A DNA stretch of 64,000 nucleotides from Ectobacillus sp042610425 (GTDB taxonomy: Bacteria; Bacillota; Bacilli; Bacillales; Bacillaceae_G), in contig NZ_JBGJZM010000001.1 in assembly GCF_042610425.1 (NCBI RefSeq), positions 558,001-622,000 on the forward strand, written 5' to 3'. Of this stretch, positions 52,697-61,355 are shown one piece after another (the stretch's first letter is position 1; each line of letters starts with the position of its first letter). Under the pieces are notes generated by a model that made no database searches, was not told the origin of the DNA, and saw only the letters and a program-made list of their open reading frames with translations. A program made the position numbers and the translations under genes.

Positions 52697-53860
52697 ATGA
52701 AAAAAGCATGGAAGTCATTGGATTATTCATTAATGCTTCCGCTTATTATTCTATGTGCCATTGGAGCAATCATGGTGTATAGTGCAAGCTCAATACTCGT
52801 TATGACGCAGTATAGTAAGCAGCAATTTGCAGTCAATCATTTCTTTTACTTACAGTTACGTTCAATGGCAATTGGATTTGTTGCACTCATTGCTATGTAT
52901 GTCGTGCCAATTTCTGTTTGGAAAAAAAGGGCATTTTCTTGGTTTTTAATGAGTATAACGACTGTCCTCCTTATCTTAGTACTTTGGAAGGGGGTTGTGG
53001 TTAACAATGCGCAATCCTGGATATTCGGTATGCAGCCTGCTGAATTTGCTAAATTAACTGTTATCTTAGTACTAGCAAGGTTTTTTGCACGAAAACACGA
53101 CACAAACCATTCTATTGTTCGCGGAGTGGGCGGAATAGGCGTATTTCTTATTCTTGTATTGCTTCTGATATATAAGCAACCAGATTTAGGAATGGTTTTA
53201 CTTATTTCAGGTGTGATATTGTCCATGATACTATGCTCAGGTATTCGTTTTTCGATACTTATTAAACGAGTTGCCCTAACATCAGTCATATGGTTACCTT
53301 TATTGTATTTTGCCTTTACTCAGAAATTGTCTAAAGTACAGATGGCCCGAATTGAGACATTTTTAAATCCATTTGCTGATCCGCAAAAAAATGGTTTTCA
53401 ACTTATACAATCTTTAGTTGCTATCTATTCGGGTGGGTTTTCAGGAGTAGGACTTGGAAATAGTATTCAAAAAACAGGCTATTTACCGGAACCACATACT
53501 GATTTTATCATGGCTGTTATTTCTGAAGAACTTGGTTTTTTTGGGATTGCAGTAATTTTAATTGCCTTAGCTACTATCGTACTTCGTGCATTCTTGTTAG
53601 CAAGGAAATGCCAAGATCCATTTTCTACACTGGTTACTATAGGGGTTGGGAGTATGATTGGATTTCAGGTAATAGTCAATATTGGTGGTATTACTGGGTT
53701 GCTCCCCCTTACAGGAGTACCAGTACCCTTTATAAGCTACGGCGGAAGCTCCCTGCTCGTTAATATGGCATCGGTAGGCCTTTTACTTAATGTATCTGCA
53801 AGAATTAAGGAGGCACAAGTATCAGCCTCTGAAAAGCCTCAATTAAGCGTTGTGAATTGA
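52697..53860 (+). CDS. ftsW: FtsW/RodA/SpoVE-type peptidoglycan glycosyltransferase
   Basis: A 387-aa SEDS-family protein with ten predicted membrane helices, polymerising lipid II with a partner class B PBP. Signatures: ILCAIGAIMVYSAS at the start, QPAEFAKLTVIL, KQPDLGMVLL, EPHTDFIMAVISEELGF and the C-terminal PFISYGGSSLLVNMASVG. Synteny (ylaN-ftsW-pycA) identifies it as YlaO/FtsW rather than RodA or SpoVE. ATG 52697 follows AAGAGGAAGAGGA. Confidence 0.92.
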   Translation: MKKAWKSLDYSLMLPLIILCAIGAIMVYSASSILVMTQYSKQQFAVNHFFYLQLRSMAIGFVALIAMYVVPISVWKKRAFSWFLMSITTVLLILVLWKGVVVNNAQSWIFGMQPAEFAKLTVILVLARFFARKHDTNHSIVRGVGGIGVFLILVLLLIYKQPDLGMVLLISGVILSMILCSGIRFSILIKRVALTSVIWLPLLYFAFTQKLSKVQMARIETFLNPFADPQKNGFQLIQSLVAIYSGGFSGVGLGNSIQKTGYLPEPHTDFIMAVISEELGFFGIAVILIALATIVLRAFLLARKCQDPFSTLVTIGVGSMIGFQVIVNIGGITGLLPLTGVPVPFISYGGSSLLVNMASVGLLLNVSARIKEAQVSASEKPQLSVVN

Positions 53861-53908
53861 AAAATACGCAAACGGAATGAATCAAATTCCGTTTGCGTAT
53901 TTTTTTTG
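53861..53908 (+). terminator. ftsW terminator
   Basis: AAAATACGCAAACGGAAT and ATTCCGTTTGCGTATTTT, 18 bp, 7-nt loop, T tract. Confidence 0.95.
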
Positions 53909-54308
53909 GGGTGATAATGAATAATAGCTTAATAAATAAGAGGGGACTAATTTTTAAATCGGTTAAAAATCTCCTTTCACTTTCGTCTATTGCATCGTGC
54001 TGTTTAATTTGAGTAAGGTACGTAATATTGAAGAGAAAATAACTGGTTTTTTAGACAAATAGTATGTTACATTATAATTAATGTGTTATACAAAATAACA
54101 GTTGCCTTTTTAGAGTGTGTGCTATACTACATTTGTGTAACAGATAATACAGAATGCTTATCATTTTCAGAAAAATGAGGTATTATTACAGGAACCCTAT
54201 CATTTAAAAAAATGAGTAAGGATGCCTAATAAATCTTTCATTTTCAGAATGACAAGGTAGTTTTAACACAAAAATATGTCCGTGCAATGGAAGTAGAGGG
54301 GGATTATA
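53909..54308. other. long leader region of pycA
   Basis: Four hundred nt without a gene. A TATACT at 54123-54128 with AGTTGC 17 nt upstream is a possible promoter. A CATTTTCAGAA string occurs twice, near 54170 and 54239, each followed within a few bases by ATGA, a short imperfect direct repeat between the promoter and the gene. Confidence 0.4.
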
Positions 54309-57300
54309 ATGAACAAGCTGCAACGCATTCAAAAGGTTTTAGTAGCAAATCGCGGCGAAATTGCGATCCGTGTATTTCGTGCTTGTACAGAATTGGGATT
54401 AGGCACAGTAGCGATTTATTCAAAGGAAGATTCAGGTTCGTACCATCGCTATAAAGCAGATGAAGCGTATCTTGTTGGAGAGGGTAAAAAGCCGATTGAT
54501 GCCTATCTAGATATTGAAGGAATCATTGAAATTGCGAAAAGCAACAATGTTGATGCAATCCATCCGGGGTACGGCTTTTTATCGGAAAATATTAACTTTG
54601 CGAAACGCTGTGAAGAAGAAGGAATTATCTTTATCGGGCCGAAAAGTGAACATTTAAATATGTTCGGCGATAAAGTAAAAGCAAGAACCGAAGCCTTGCG
54701 TGCTGGCATACCTGTTATACCAGGTAGTGATGGACCGGTTAAAAGTTTTGAAGAGGTAGCATTGTTTGGACGTAATTATGGTTATCCAATTATCATTAAA
54801 GCTGCACTTGGTGGTGGCGGAAGAGGTATGCGGATTGTACGTAGTGAATCCAGTGTAAAGGAAGCCTATGACCGAGCAAAATCAGAGGCACTAGCTGCTT
54901 TTGGCAGTGATGAAGTATATGTTGAAAAATTTGTAGAACTTCCGAAACATATCGAAGTGCAAATTCTTGCGGATGAGCAAGGTAATACGGTTCATTTATA
55001 TGAACGGGATTGCTCTGTGCAGCGTCGTCATCAGAAGGTTGTTGAAGTCGCTCCGAGCATATCGCTTGATAAAGAGCTACGCAACCGTATTTGCGCAGCA
55101 GCTGTTCATCTATGCAAGAGTGTAAACTACTTAAATGCTGGTACAGTCGAATTTCTTGTGAAAGATGATCAGTTTTACTTTATAGAAGTAAATCCACGTG
55201 TACAAGTTGAGCATACAATTACAGAGATGATAACAGGTGTTGATATCGTTCAATCACAAATTATGATTGCAGAGGGGTACTCCTTGTTTGATGAAAAAGT
55301 GGCTATTCCGAAGCAAGAGGACATTGTAACGCACGGATATGCAATTCAATCGCGTGTGACGACCGAAGATCCTCTTAATCATTTTATGCCGGATACTGGG
55401 AGAATTATGGCCTATCGTTCCGGTGGTGGATTTGGCGTGCGATTAGATACAGGTAACAGCTTTCAAGGAGCCGTTATTACACCGTACTATGATTCATTGC
55501 TCGTAAAAGTAACCACGTGGGCATTAACTTTTGAACAAGCTGCATCAAAAATGGTTCGTAATTTAAAGGAATTTCGTATTCGTGGTATAAAAACTAATAT
55601 TCCGTTTTTAGAAAATGTGGTGAAGCATCCTGCCTTTTTATCGGGTAAGTATGATACTTCCTTCATTGATTCAACGCCGGAATTATTTGTTTTTCCAAAA
55701 CGGAAAGACCGCGGTACGAAAATGCTTTCTTATATAGGTTCTATAACCGTAAATGGATTTCCAGGAATAGGAAAAATAGAAAAACCAATCTATTCTGAAC
55801 CTCGTATTCCTGTTATAAAAGAAACCGATTCAATCCCATCTGGAACGAAGCAAATTTTAGATGAACGCGGTGCAGATGGTTTAGTGAACTGGGTGAAGGA
55901 GCAGAAACACGTATTGCTCACGGATACTACGTTTCGGGATGCTCATCAATCTCTTCTGGCAACGCGGGTACGTACAAAAGATTTAAATCAGATTGCAAAA
56001 CCAACGGCTCATTTGCTTCCTAATTTATTCTCTGTTGAGATGTGGGGTGGTGCTACATTTGATGTGTCGTATCGTTTCTTGAAGGAAGATCCATGGGAAC
56101 GCTTGTTGCAATTGCGGGAACGTATGCCAAATGTTTTATTTCAAATGCTCTTACGTGCTTCTAATGCTGTCGGATATAAAAATTATCCAGACAATGTCAT
56201 TCAGAAATTTGTTCAAAGCTCAGCGCAAGCGGGAATAGATGTATTTCGTATTTTTGATAGCTTAAACTGGGTGGAAGGTATGCGCGTTGCAATTGATGCA
56301 GTACGAGAAAGTGGGAAACTTGCAGAAGCGGCAATTTGTTATACGGGGGATATTCATGATCTCTCTAGAACAAAATATGATTTAGCCTACTATCGCAACT
56401 TAGCAAAAGAATTAGAAGCAGCTGGTGCACATATATTAGCAATTAAAGATATGGCGGGTCTGCTAAAACCAAATGCTGCTTATGACCTTATTTCAGCATT
56501 AAAAGATACCGTGTCGATTCCTATTCATTTACATACACATGATACGAGTGGTAATGGTATTTATACGTTAACGAAAGCAATTGAAGCGGGCGTGGATATT
56601 GTTGATGTCGCCGTAACTTCTATGGCTGGTCATACGTCTCAACCAAGTGCTAGCACGTTATACTATGCTCTAGAAGGAAATGAACGTCGTGCTAATGTTG
56701 ATATACATGCTTTAGAGCAGCTTTCTCATTATTGGGAAGATATTAGAAAATACTATTCGCATTTTGAAAGTGGTATGAATGCACCGCACACTGAGGTGTA
56801 TATGCATGAAATGCCGGGTGGCCAATATAGTAATCTTCAGCAGCAAGCGAAAGCAGTCGGATTAGGTGATCGTTTTGATGAAGTAAAGATTATGTATCGA
56901 CGTGTAAATGATATGTTTGGTGATATTGTAAAGGTAACGCCATCATCTAAAGTAGTTGGTGATATGGCTTTATTTATGGTACAAAATGATTTAACGGAAG
57001 ATGATATTTATGAACGCGGTGAGACATTGGATTTTCCGGATTCAGTTGTAGAATTATTTGAAGGCTATCTTGGACAACCGTATGGTGGTTTTCCAAAGGA
57101 ATTACAGCGTATTATATTAAAAGGAAAAAATCCGATTACGGTTCGCCCAGGAGTACTATTGCCTCCAGCTGATTTTAAAGAAATTCGTGAAACACTTTTT
57201 CATAAATTAGATCGTCCAGTGACAATGTTTGATATGATTTCCTATGCCTTATATCCAAAGGTGTTTTTAGATTATGAAAGAATCCATGAAAAGTTTGCGA

Positions 57301-57755
57301 ATGTTTCTGTCTTGGATACACTTACCTTCATTCACGGTATGCGTCTTGGAGAAGAAATTGAAGTAGAAATTGAACGCGGAAAGACATTAATTGTTAAGCT
57401 GTTATCGATTGGTGAATCACAGCCTAACGGTACTCGCGTTCTATACTTTGAATTAAATGGTCAACCACGTGAAGTAATTGTGAAAGATGAGAGTGTTAAA
57501 GTAACAGCACTTAGCCGGGCAAAAGGAAATCGTGAAAATCCAAATCATATTAACGCGACTATGCCAGGAACCATTATTAAAGTTCTTGTGAAACAAGGGG
57601 ATCAAGTGAAACGCGGGGATACGCTTGCTATTACAGAAGCAATGAAAATGGAAACAACCGTTCAAGCACCTTTCACTGGATTTGTAAAAGAACTCTATGT
57701 AAAAGATGGGGATGCTATTCAAACGGGCGATTTATTACTTGAATTGGATAAATAA
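54309..57755 (+). CDS. pycA: pyruvate carboxylase
   Basis: Biotin enzyme carboxylating pyruvate to oxaloacetate, 1148 aa, full length. Order: biotin carboxylase (VLVANRGEIAIRVFRA, IKAALGGGGRGMR, ERDCSVQRRHQK), carboxyltransferase (LTDTTFRDAHQSLLATRVR, EMWGGATFDVSYRFL, KDMAGLLKP, HLHTHDTSGN) and C-terminal biotin carrier with EAMKMETTV, where the second Lys is biotinylated. ATG 54309 follows AGAGGGGGAT. It is expected to be allosterically controlled by acetyl-CoA and, through DarB (encoded 40 kb upstream), by c-di-AMP. Confidence 0.96.
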   Translation: MNKLQRIQKVLVANRGEIAIRVFRACTELGLGTVAIYSKEDSGSYHRYKADEAYLVGEGKKPIDAYLDIEGIIEIAKSNNVDAIHPGYGFLSENINFAKRCEEEGIIFIGPKSEHLNMFGDKVKARTEALRAGIPVIPGSDGPVKSFEEVALFGRNYGYPIIIKAALGGGGRGMRIVRSESSVKEAYDRAKSEALAAFGSDEVYVEKFVELPKHIEVQILADEQGNTVHLYERDCSVQRRHQKVVEVAPSISLDKELRNRICAAAVHLCKSVNYLNAGTVEFLVKDDQFYFIEVNPRVQVEHTITEMITGVDIVQSQIMIAEGYSLFDEKVAIPKQEDIVTHGYAIQSRVTTEDPLNHFMPDTGRIMAYRSGGGFGVRLDTGNSFQGAVITPYYDSLLVKVTTWALTFEQAASKMVRNLKEFRIRGIKTNIPFLENVVKHPAFLSGKYDTSFIDSTPELFVFPKRKDRGTKMLSYIGSITVNGFPGIGKIEKPIYSEPRIPVIKETDSIPSGTKQILDERGADGLVNWVKEQKHVLLTDTTFRDAHQSLLATRVRTKDLNQIAKPTAHLLPNLFSVEMWGGATFDVSYRFLKEDPWERLLQLRERMPNVLFQMLLRASNAVGYKNYPDNVIQKFVQSSAQAGIDVFRIFDSLNWVEGMRVAIDAVRESGKLAEAAICYTGDIHDLSRTKYDLAYYRNLAKELEAAGAHILAIKDMAGLLKPNAAYDLISALKDTVSIPIHLHTHDTSGNGIYTLTKAIEAGVDIVDVAVTSMAGHTSQPSASTLYYALEGNERRANVDIHALEQLSHYWEDIRKYYSHFESGMNAPHTEVYMHEMPGGQYSNLQQQAKAVGLGDRFDEVKIMYRRVNDMFGDIVKVTPSSKVVGDMALFMVQNDLTEDDIYERGETLDFPDSVVELFEGYLGQPYGGFPKELQRIILKGKNPITVRPGVLLPPADFKEIRETLFHKLDRPVTMFDMISYALYPKVFLDYERIHEKFANVSVLDTLTFIHGMRLGEEIEVEIERGKTLIVKLLSIGESQPNGTRVLYFELNGQPREVIVKDESVKVTALSRAKGNRENPNHINATMPGTIIKVLVKQGDQVKRGDTLAITEAMKMETTVQAPFTGFVKELYVKDGDAIQTGDLLLELDK

Positions 57756-57789
57756 AGAAGAAATGGTATAGTACAGGACTCGGTTGAAT

Positions 57790-57825
57790 AACAGAAGCAG
57801 CGCGGTAAGCCGCGCTGCTTCTGTT
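57790..57825. terminator. bidirectional terminator between pycA and ctaA
   Basis: AACAGAAGCAGCGCGG/CCGCGCTGCTTCTGTT, 16 bp with a 4-nt loop. Confidence 0.92.
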
Positions 57826-57833
57826 TGTTCTTA

Positions 57834-58730
57834 TTAAGATTTACTTCTCGTTGCAAGCAAACATAAATAACATAATACAGCAAACAAACAAGCAATTACT
57901 AAATTGTGAAGTAATGTAATGACTAGTGCTCCGTTTGAATAAATAATAAGTATACCAAGCAGTGCTTGTAAACTTACAAGAATGAAAGCACTACTCCATC
58001 CAAGGTAAATAATACGTAGTTGCTTGTACTCACGAATAGAGAGAAGCAACGCATAAAAAATCCAAATGAAAATTAATAAAGCCGCAAATCGATGTCCCAT
58101 TTGTACCCATTCTTGCATTTGGGTAGGGAAAAGACTTGCATTACTGCAAAATGGAAAATTTGGGCAAGCTAATGTCGCACGCTCATGACGGACTAGGGCA
58201 CCTGTATAAACAACTATGTAGCTATATATGGTGACAAAATAAATATGAAACTTTATTTTTTTATCCAGCACAAGGGTATGGGCATCAAATTTTTTGTCTA
58301 CTTCAAAAATAAGTAAAGTTAATAACACAACAGAAGCAAAAGATATTAAAGAAATTCCGAAATGGAGAGCAAGCACCATTGCTGATTGGCCCCAAACAAC
58401 TGCTGCAGCACCTAAAAGGGCTTGTGCAATGAGAAACAGAAACGAAAGAATAGCTAATGGTTTTGTTTCTCTAACATGTCCAATCATGGTCCAAGACAAA
58501 ATGCATAGTAAAAGCACCAAAATACTTGCTGAGCCAGACACAAGTCGGTGACTTAGTTCTATAACTGTGTCCATTGTTAATGGGGTAGGGATAATTTGAC
58601 CATGACATAGTGGCCAAGAGCGTCCACATCCAAGACCAGATCCTGTTTTTGTTACTAATGATCCTCCGACTAACACAAGTAGAAGATCCAAGCTCGTAAT
58701 AACGGCTAAAATTTTTAAAAATCGTCGCAC
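57834..58730 (-). CDS. ctaA: heme A synthase
   Basis: Oxidises the heme O methyl group to make heme A for the caa3 oxidase. The 298-aa protein has eight membrane helices and conserved His ligands in the two halves (ELSHRLVSG, ALHFGISLISFASV, QMGHRFAALL, LLHNLVIACL). The Cys pairs CGRSWPLCHG and CPNFPFC lie in the external loops. The start GTG 58730 gives MRRFLKILAVITS, the expected family N-terminus, after AGGTG; an ATG 33 nt upstream has no ribosome binding site. Divergent from ctaB. Confidence 0.9.
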   Translation of the reverse strand: MRRFLKILAVITSLDLLLVLVGGSLVTKTGSGLGCGRSWPLCHGQIIPTPLTMDTVIELSHRLVSGSASILVLLLCILSWTMIGHVRETKPLAILSFLFLIAQALLGAAAVVWGQSAMVLALHFGISLISFASVVLLTLLIFEVDKKFDAHTLVLDKKIKFHIYFVTIYSYIVVYTGALVRHERATLACPNFPFCSNASLFPTQMQEWVQMGHRFAALLIFIWIFYALLLSIREYKQLRIIYLGWSSAFILVSLQALLGILIIYSNGALVITLLHNLVIACLFAVLCYLCLLATRSKS

Positions 58731-59207
58731 TCTTACACCTACTTTCCTTGCGTAATACAACATATAATTAAATGATAAAGCTTATTCGATAGTAAAAAAT
58801 TCTTACAAAGCCTATGATATATAAAAATTTATAAAATAGCAAAGAAGAATATAAACATAAAAAGTATATTGAAATACACGAGAAATTGACTAAAGAGGAG
58901 AATAGGAAAGAAAATTGTACTTTTTTATGCTATTCATAGTAAATACGTGATAAATTTGACTAAATGGTTTAATATTAATAGTGAATTTAAGATATAATTA
59001 TAGAGGAATGGAAAATGTTGTTTTGAATGGACACAAAATGTTCAACTTTCATTCACATTTCATTCAAGAAATATGATTTAATATAATCTAGTGAGAACTA
59101 GTTATATGAAATTAGAAAACAACATAATCACTGTAATTATATTTTATAAAAAAAGAAACAGGGAAAGCGTTTGCAAATATAGAAACATTATGAAGGGGGC
59201 TCATAAC
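58731..59207. promoter_or_regulatory. divergent ctaA/ctaB regulatory region
   Basis: A 480-nt AT-rich region with no gene that must contain both promoters. A cre site lies near its right end. In B. subtilis ctaA depends on ResD, but I could not place ResD boxes with confidence. Confidence 0.6.
59162..59175. promoter_or_regulatory. cre site upstream of ctaB
   Basis: GGAAAGCGTTTGCA matches the CcpA consensus TGWAARCGYTWNCW at 13 of 14 positions, 33 nt before the ctaB start. Glucose repression of ctaBCDEF is known in B. subtilis. Confidence 0.8.
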
Positions 59208-60125
59208 ATGGAGCAAGTATCGAGTCAACTGCACGAGCAGTCAACAAATGCTATGCCCCAAACGACATTAAAGCAGGATTTGTTTGCCTTAATGAAGATG
59301 GGAATTGTAAATTCTAATTCTTTAACAACATTTACAGGATTTTGGTTAGCACTTCATTTCAATGGGTTAAGCTTTAGTGATAACTGGGGAAAAATGATTT
59401 TTACTATGCTGGGGTCTGCTTTAATTATTGCAGGTTCTTGTACATTAAATAATTATATCGATCGTGATATTGATCCTCTTATGGAACGTACGAAAAATCG
59501 TCCGACTGTAACTGGAAAATTTAAAGGTAGCTTCGTGATTTCATTTGGATCTATTTTGTTGCTACTAGGTTTCACATCTTTATTATTGGCAACACCTATG
59601 GCGGCACTTATAGGTTTTATAGGAACATTTACGTATGTTGTTTTGTATTCACTATGGACGAAGCGTACGTACACACTTAATACAGTGATTGGTAGTGTAT
59701 CTGGGGCAGTGCCACCATTAATTGGATGGGCGGCTGTAGATTCTAATTTGGGTTATATGGCTTGGATGCTGTTTTTACTTATGTTTATTTGGCAAATCCC
59801 TCACTTTTTGGCACTAGCTATGAAGCGAGTAGAAGAATATCGTAAGGCTGGTATTCCAATGTTACCAGTTGTACACGGTTTTGAAATGACAAAACGTCAA
59901 ATTATTATATGGATTACTTGTTTGTTGCCACTTCCTTTTTATATGCATGAGCTAGGTACTGTATTTATGGTAATTGGAACCGTTCTTAATGTCGGCTGGC
60001 TTGCACTTGGTATTTATGGGTTCCGTATGAAAGATGATATTAAGTGGTCGATTCAAATGTTCGTGTACTCATTAAATTATTTAACGATTCTATTTATAAG
60101 TATGCTAGTCGTTACACTCTTCTAA
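59208..60125 (+). CDS. ctaB: protoheme IX farnesyltransferase (heme O synthase)
   Basis: UbiA-family prenyltransferase converting heme B to heme O, 305 aa with about nine membrane helices. The Asp-rich substrate motif is NNYIDRDIDPLMERTKNRP; the second conserved block is YTLNTVIGSVSGAVPPLIGW. The start ATG 59208 follows AAGGGGGC; the frame continues upstream without a ribosome binding site. First gene of ctaBCDEF, with a cre site upstream and a large hairpin downstream. Confidence 0.93.
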   Translation: MEQVSSQLHEQSTNAMPQTTLKQDLFALMKMGIVNSNSLTTFTGFWLALHFNGLSFSDNWGKMIFTMLGSALIIAGSCTLNNYIDRDIDPLMERTKNRPTVTGKFKGSFVISFGSILLLLGFTSLLLATPMAALIGFIGTFTYVVLYSLWTKRTYTLNTVIGSVSGAVPPLIGWAAVDSNLGYMAWMLFLLMFIWQIPHFLALAMKRVEEYRKAGIPMLPVVHGFEMTKRQIIIWITCLLPLPFYMHELGTVFMVIGTVLNVGWLALGIYGFRMKDDIKWSIQMFVYSLNYLTILFISMLVVTLF

Positions 60126-60165
60126 CATTGACTGTTTACACCTTGCTTAACTTTCTACTTTATTA

Positions 60166-60220
60166 AAGTTCAACACCTTTCAGTAGGGATGATAGATCCC
60201 TATTGAAAGGTGTTGAACTT
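60166..60220 (+). other. very long hairpin between ctaB and ctaC
   Basis: A stem of 25 bp (one G-T pair) from AAGTTCAACACC to GGTGTTGAACTT with a 5-nt loop, immediately followed at 60221-60239 by a second small hairpin (AACTCATT/AATGAGTT). No T tract follows the first stem. Likely an mRNA processing or differential stability element. Confidence 0.8.
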
Positions 60221-60279
60221 AACTCATTTTTAATGAGTTAGAAAAGTAAAAATTTATTTTAAAAGGTGGGGTTGCTTGG

Positions 60280-61326
60280 ATGAAGAAACAGTTGCGGCTG
60301 CTTTCGTTCGTTTCCGTGTTGACTTTACTGCTAAGTGCATGTGGTAAAGACTTTCAATCTACGTTACTACCAAAAGGCGAAGCTGCAAAAATGCAATATG
60401 ATTTATTGCTTTTATCAAGTGTAATTATGGTAGGAGTTGTACTTGTAGTTACTACCATATTTATTTATGTACTTATTCGTTTTCGGCGAAAAAAAGGTGC
60501 AGAACATGTTATACCTAAGCAAGTAGAAGGTAATAGTAAATTAGAATTAATCTGGACCATCCTACCTATTCTCCTCCTTATCGTTTTAGCCATCCCAACC
60601 GTTACATATACGTTCAAACTTGCTGATGTGAAACCAGCAGAATTAAAACAACCAAATGCGGATACGCTTATCATTGATGTTACCGCTAGACTCTACTGGT
60701 GGGAATTCGCATATACATCTGATAAAGTCATAACCTCGCAAGATTTAGTCATTCCTACAGGAAAAAAAGTGTACTTGAATTTAAAAGGCGCTGACATTAA
60801 ACACTCCTTCTGGGTCCCATCTCTCGCAGGAAAAATGGATAATAATCCCGATAATACAAATAAAATGTGGATACAAGCAGACCAAGCCGGAACATACAAT
60901 GGTTTTTGTACAGAATTTTGTGGCCCGTCTCATGCACTTATGCAATTTAAAGTGAAAGCAGTAGATGAAGGCGAATTCAAAACTTGGCTTGCAACTATGA
61001 AAAAGCAAGATGGGAAAGAACAGCCACAGACAGCTTTGGCCGAGGAGGGACAACAGATTTTTCAAAAGAGCTGTGCGTCTTGTCACGCTGTCGATACAAA
61101 TGATAATAGACCTCCAGCAGCACGTTTAGCTCCTAATCTCGCAAATTTTGGAGACCGAGATATGGTAGCTGGCGTTTTAGACAATAATACTGAAAATATT
61201 AAAGACTGGCTAAAGGACCCTGCTAGTGTAAAGCCGGGAAATGCGATGGCTGGTAAATATGGAACATTGAATGACCATCAAGTAGATGCCTTAACAGCCT
61301 ATTTACAGAGTTTAAAAGTGAAATGA
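60280..61326 (+). CDS. ctaC: cytochrome caa3 oxidase subunit II
   Basis: Lipoprotein subunit II of the caa3 oxidase, 348 aa. Signal peptide with lipobox LLSAC (Cys 21), two transmembrane helices, the cupredoxin domain with the CuA site GFCTEFCGPSHALM, and a fused C-terminal cytochrome c domain with CASCH heme attachment and a later Met ligand. ATG 60280 follows AAAAGGTGGGG. The fused cytochrome makes this caa3, not aa3. Confidence 0.95.
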   Translation: MKKQLRLLSFVSVLTLLLSACGKDFQSTLLPKGEAAKMQYDLLLLSSVIMVGVVLVVTTIFIYVLIRFRRKKGAEHVIPKQVEGNSKLELIWTILPILLLIVLAIPTVTYTFKLADVKPAELKQPNADTLIIDVTARLYWWEFAYTSDKVITSQDLVIPTGKKVYLNLKGADIKHSFWVPSLAGKMDNNPDNTNKMWIQADQAGTYNGFCTEFCGPSHALMQFKVKAVDEGEFKTWLATMKKQDGKEQPQTALAEEGQQIFQKSCASCHAVDTNDNRPPAARLAPNLANFGDRDMVAGVLDNNTENIKDWLKDPASVKPGNAMAGKYGTLNDHQVDALTAYLQSLKVK

Positions 61327-61355
61327 TAGGTGATACGAGCAAAGGGGGCAAAAAG

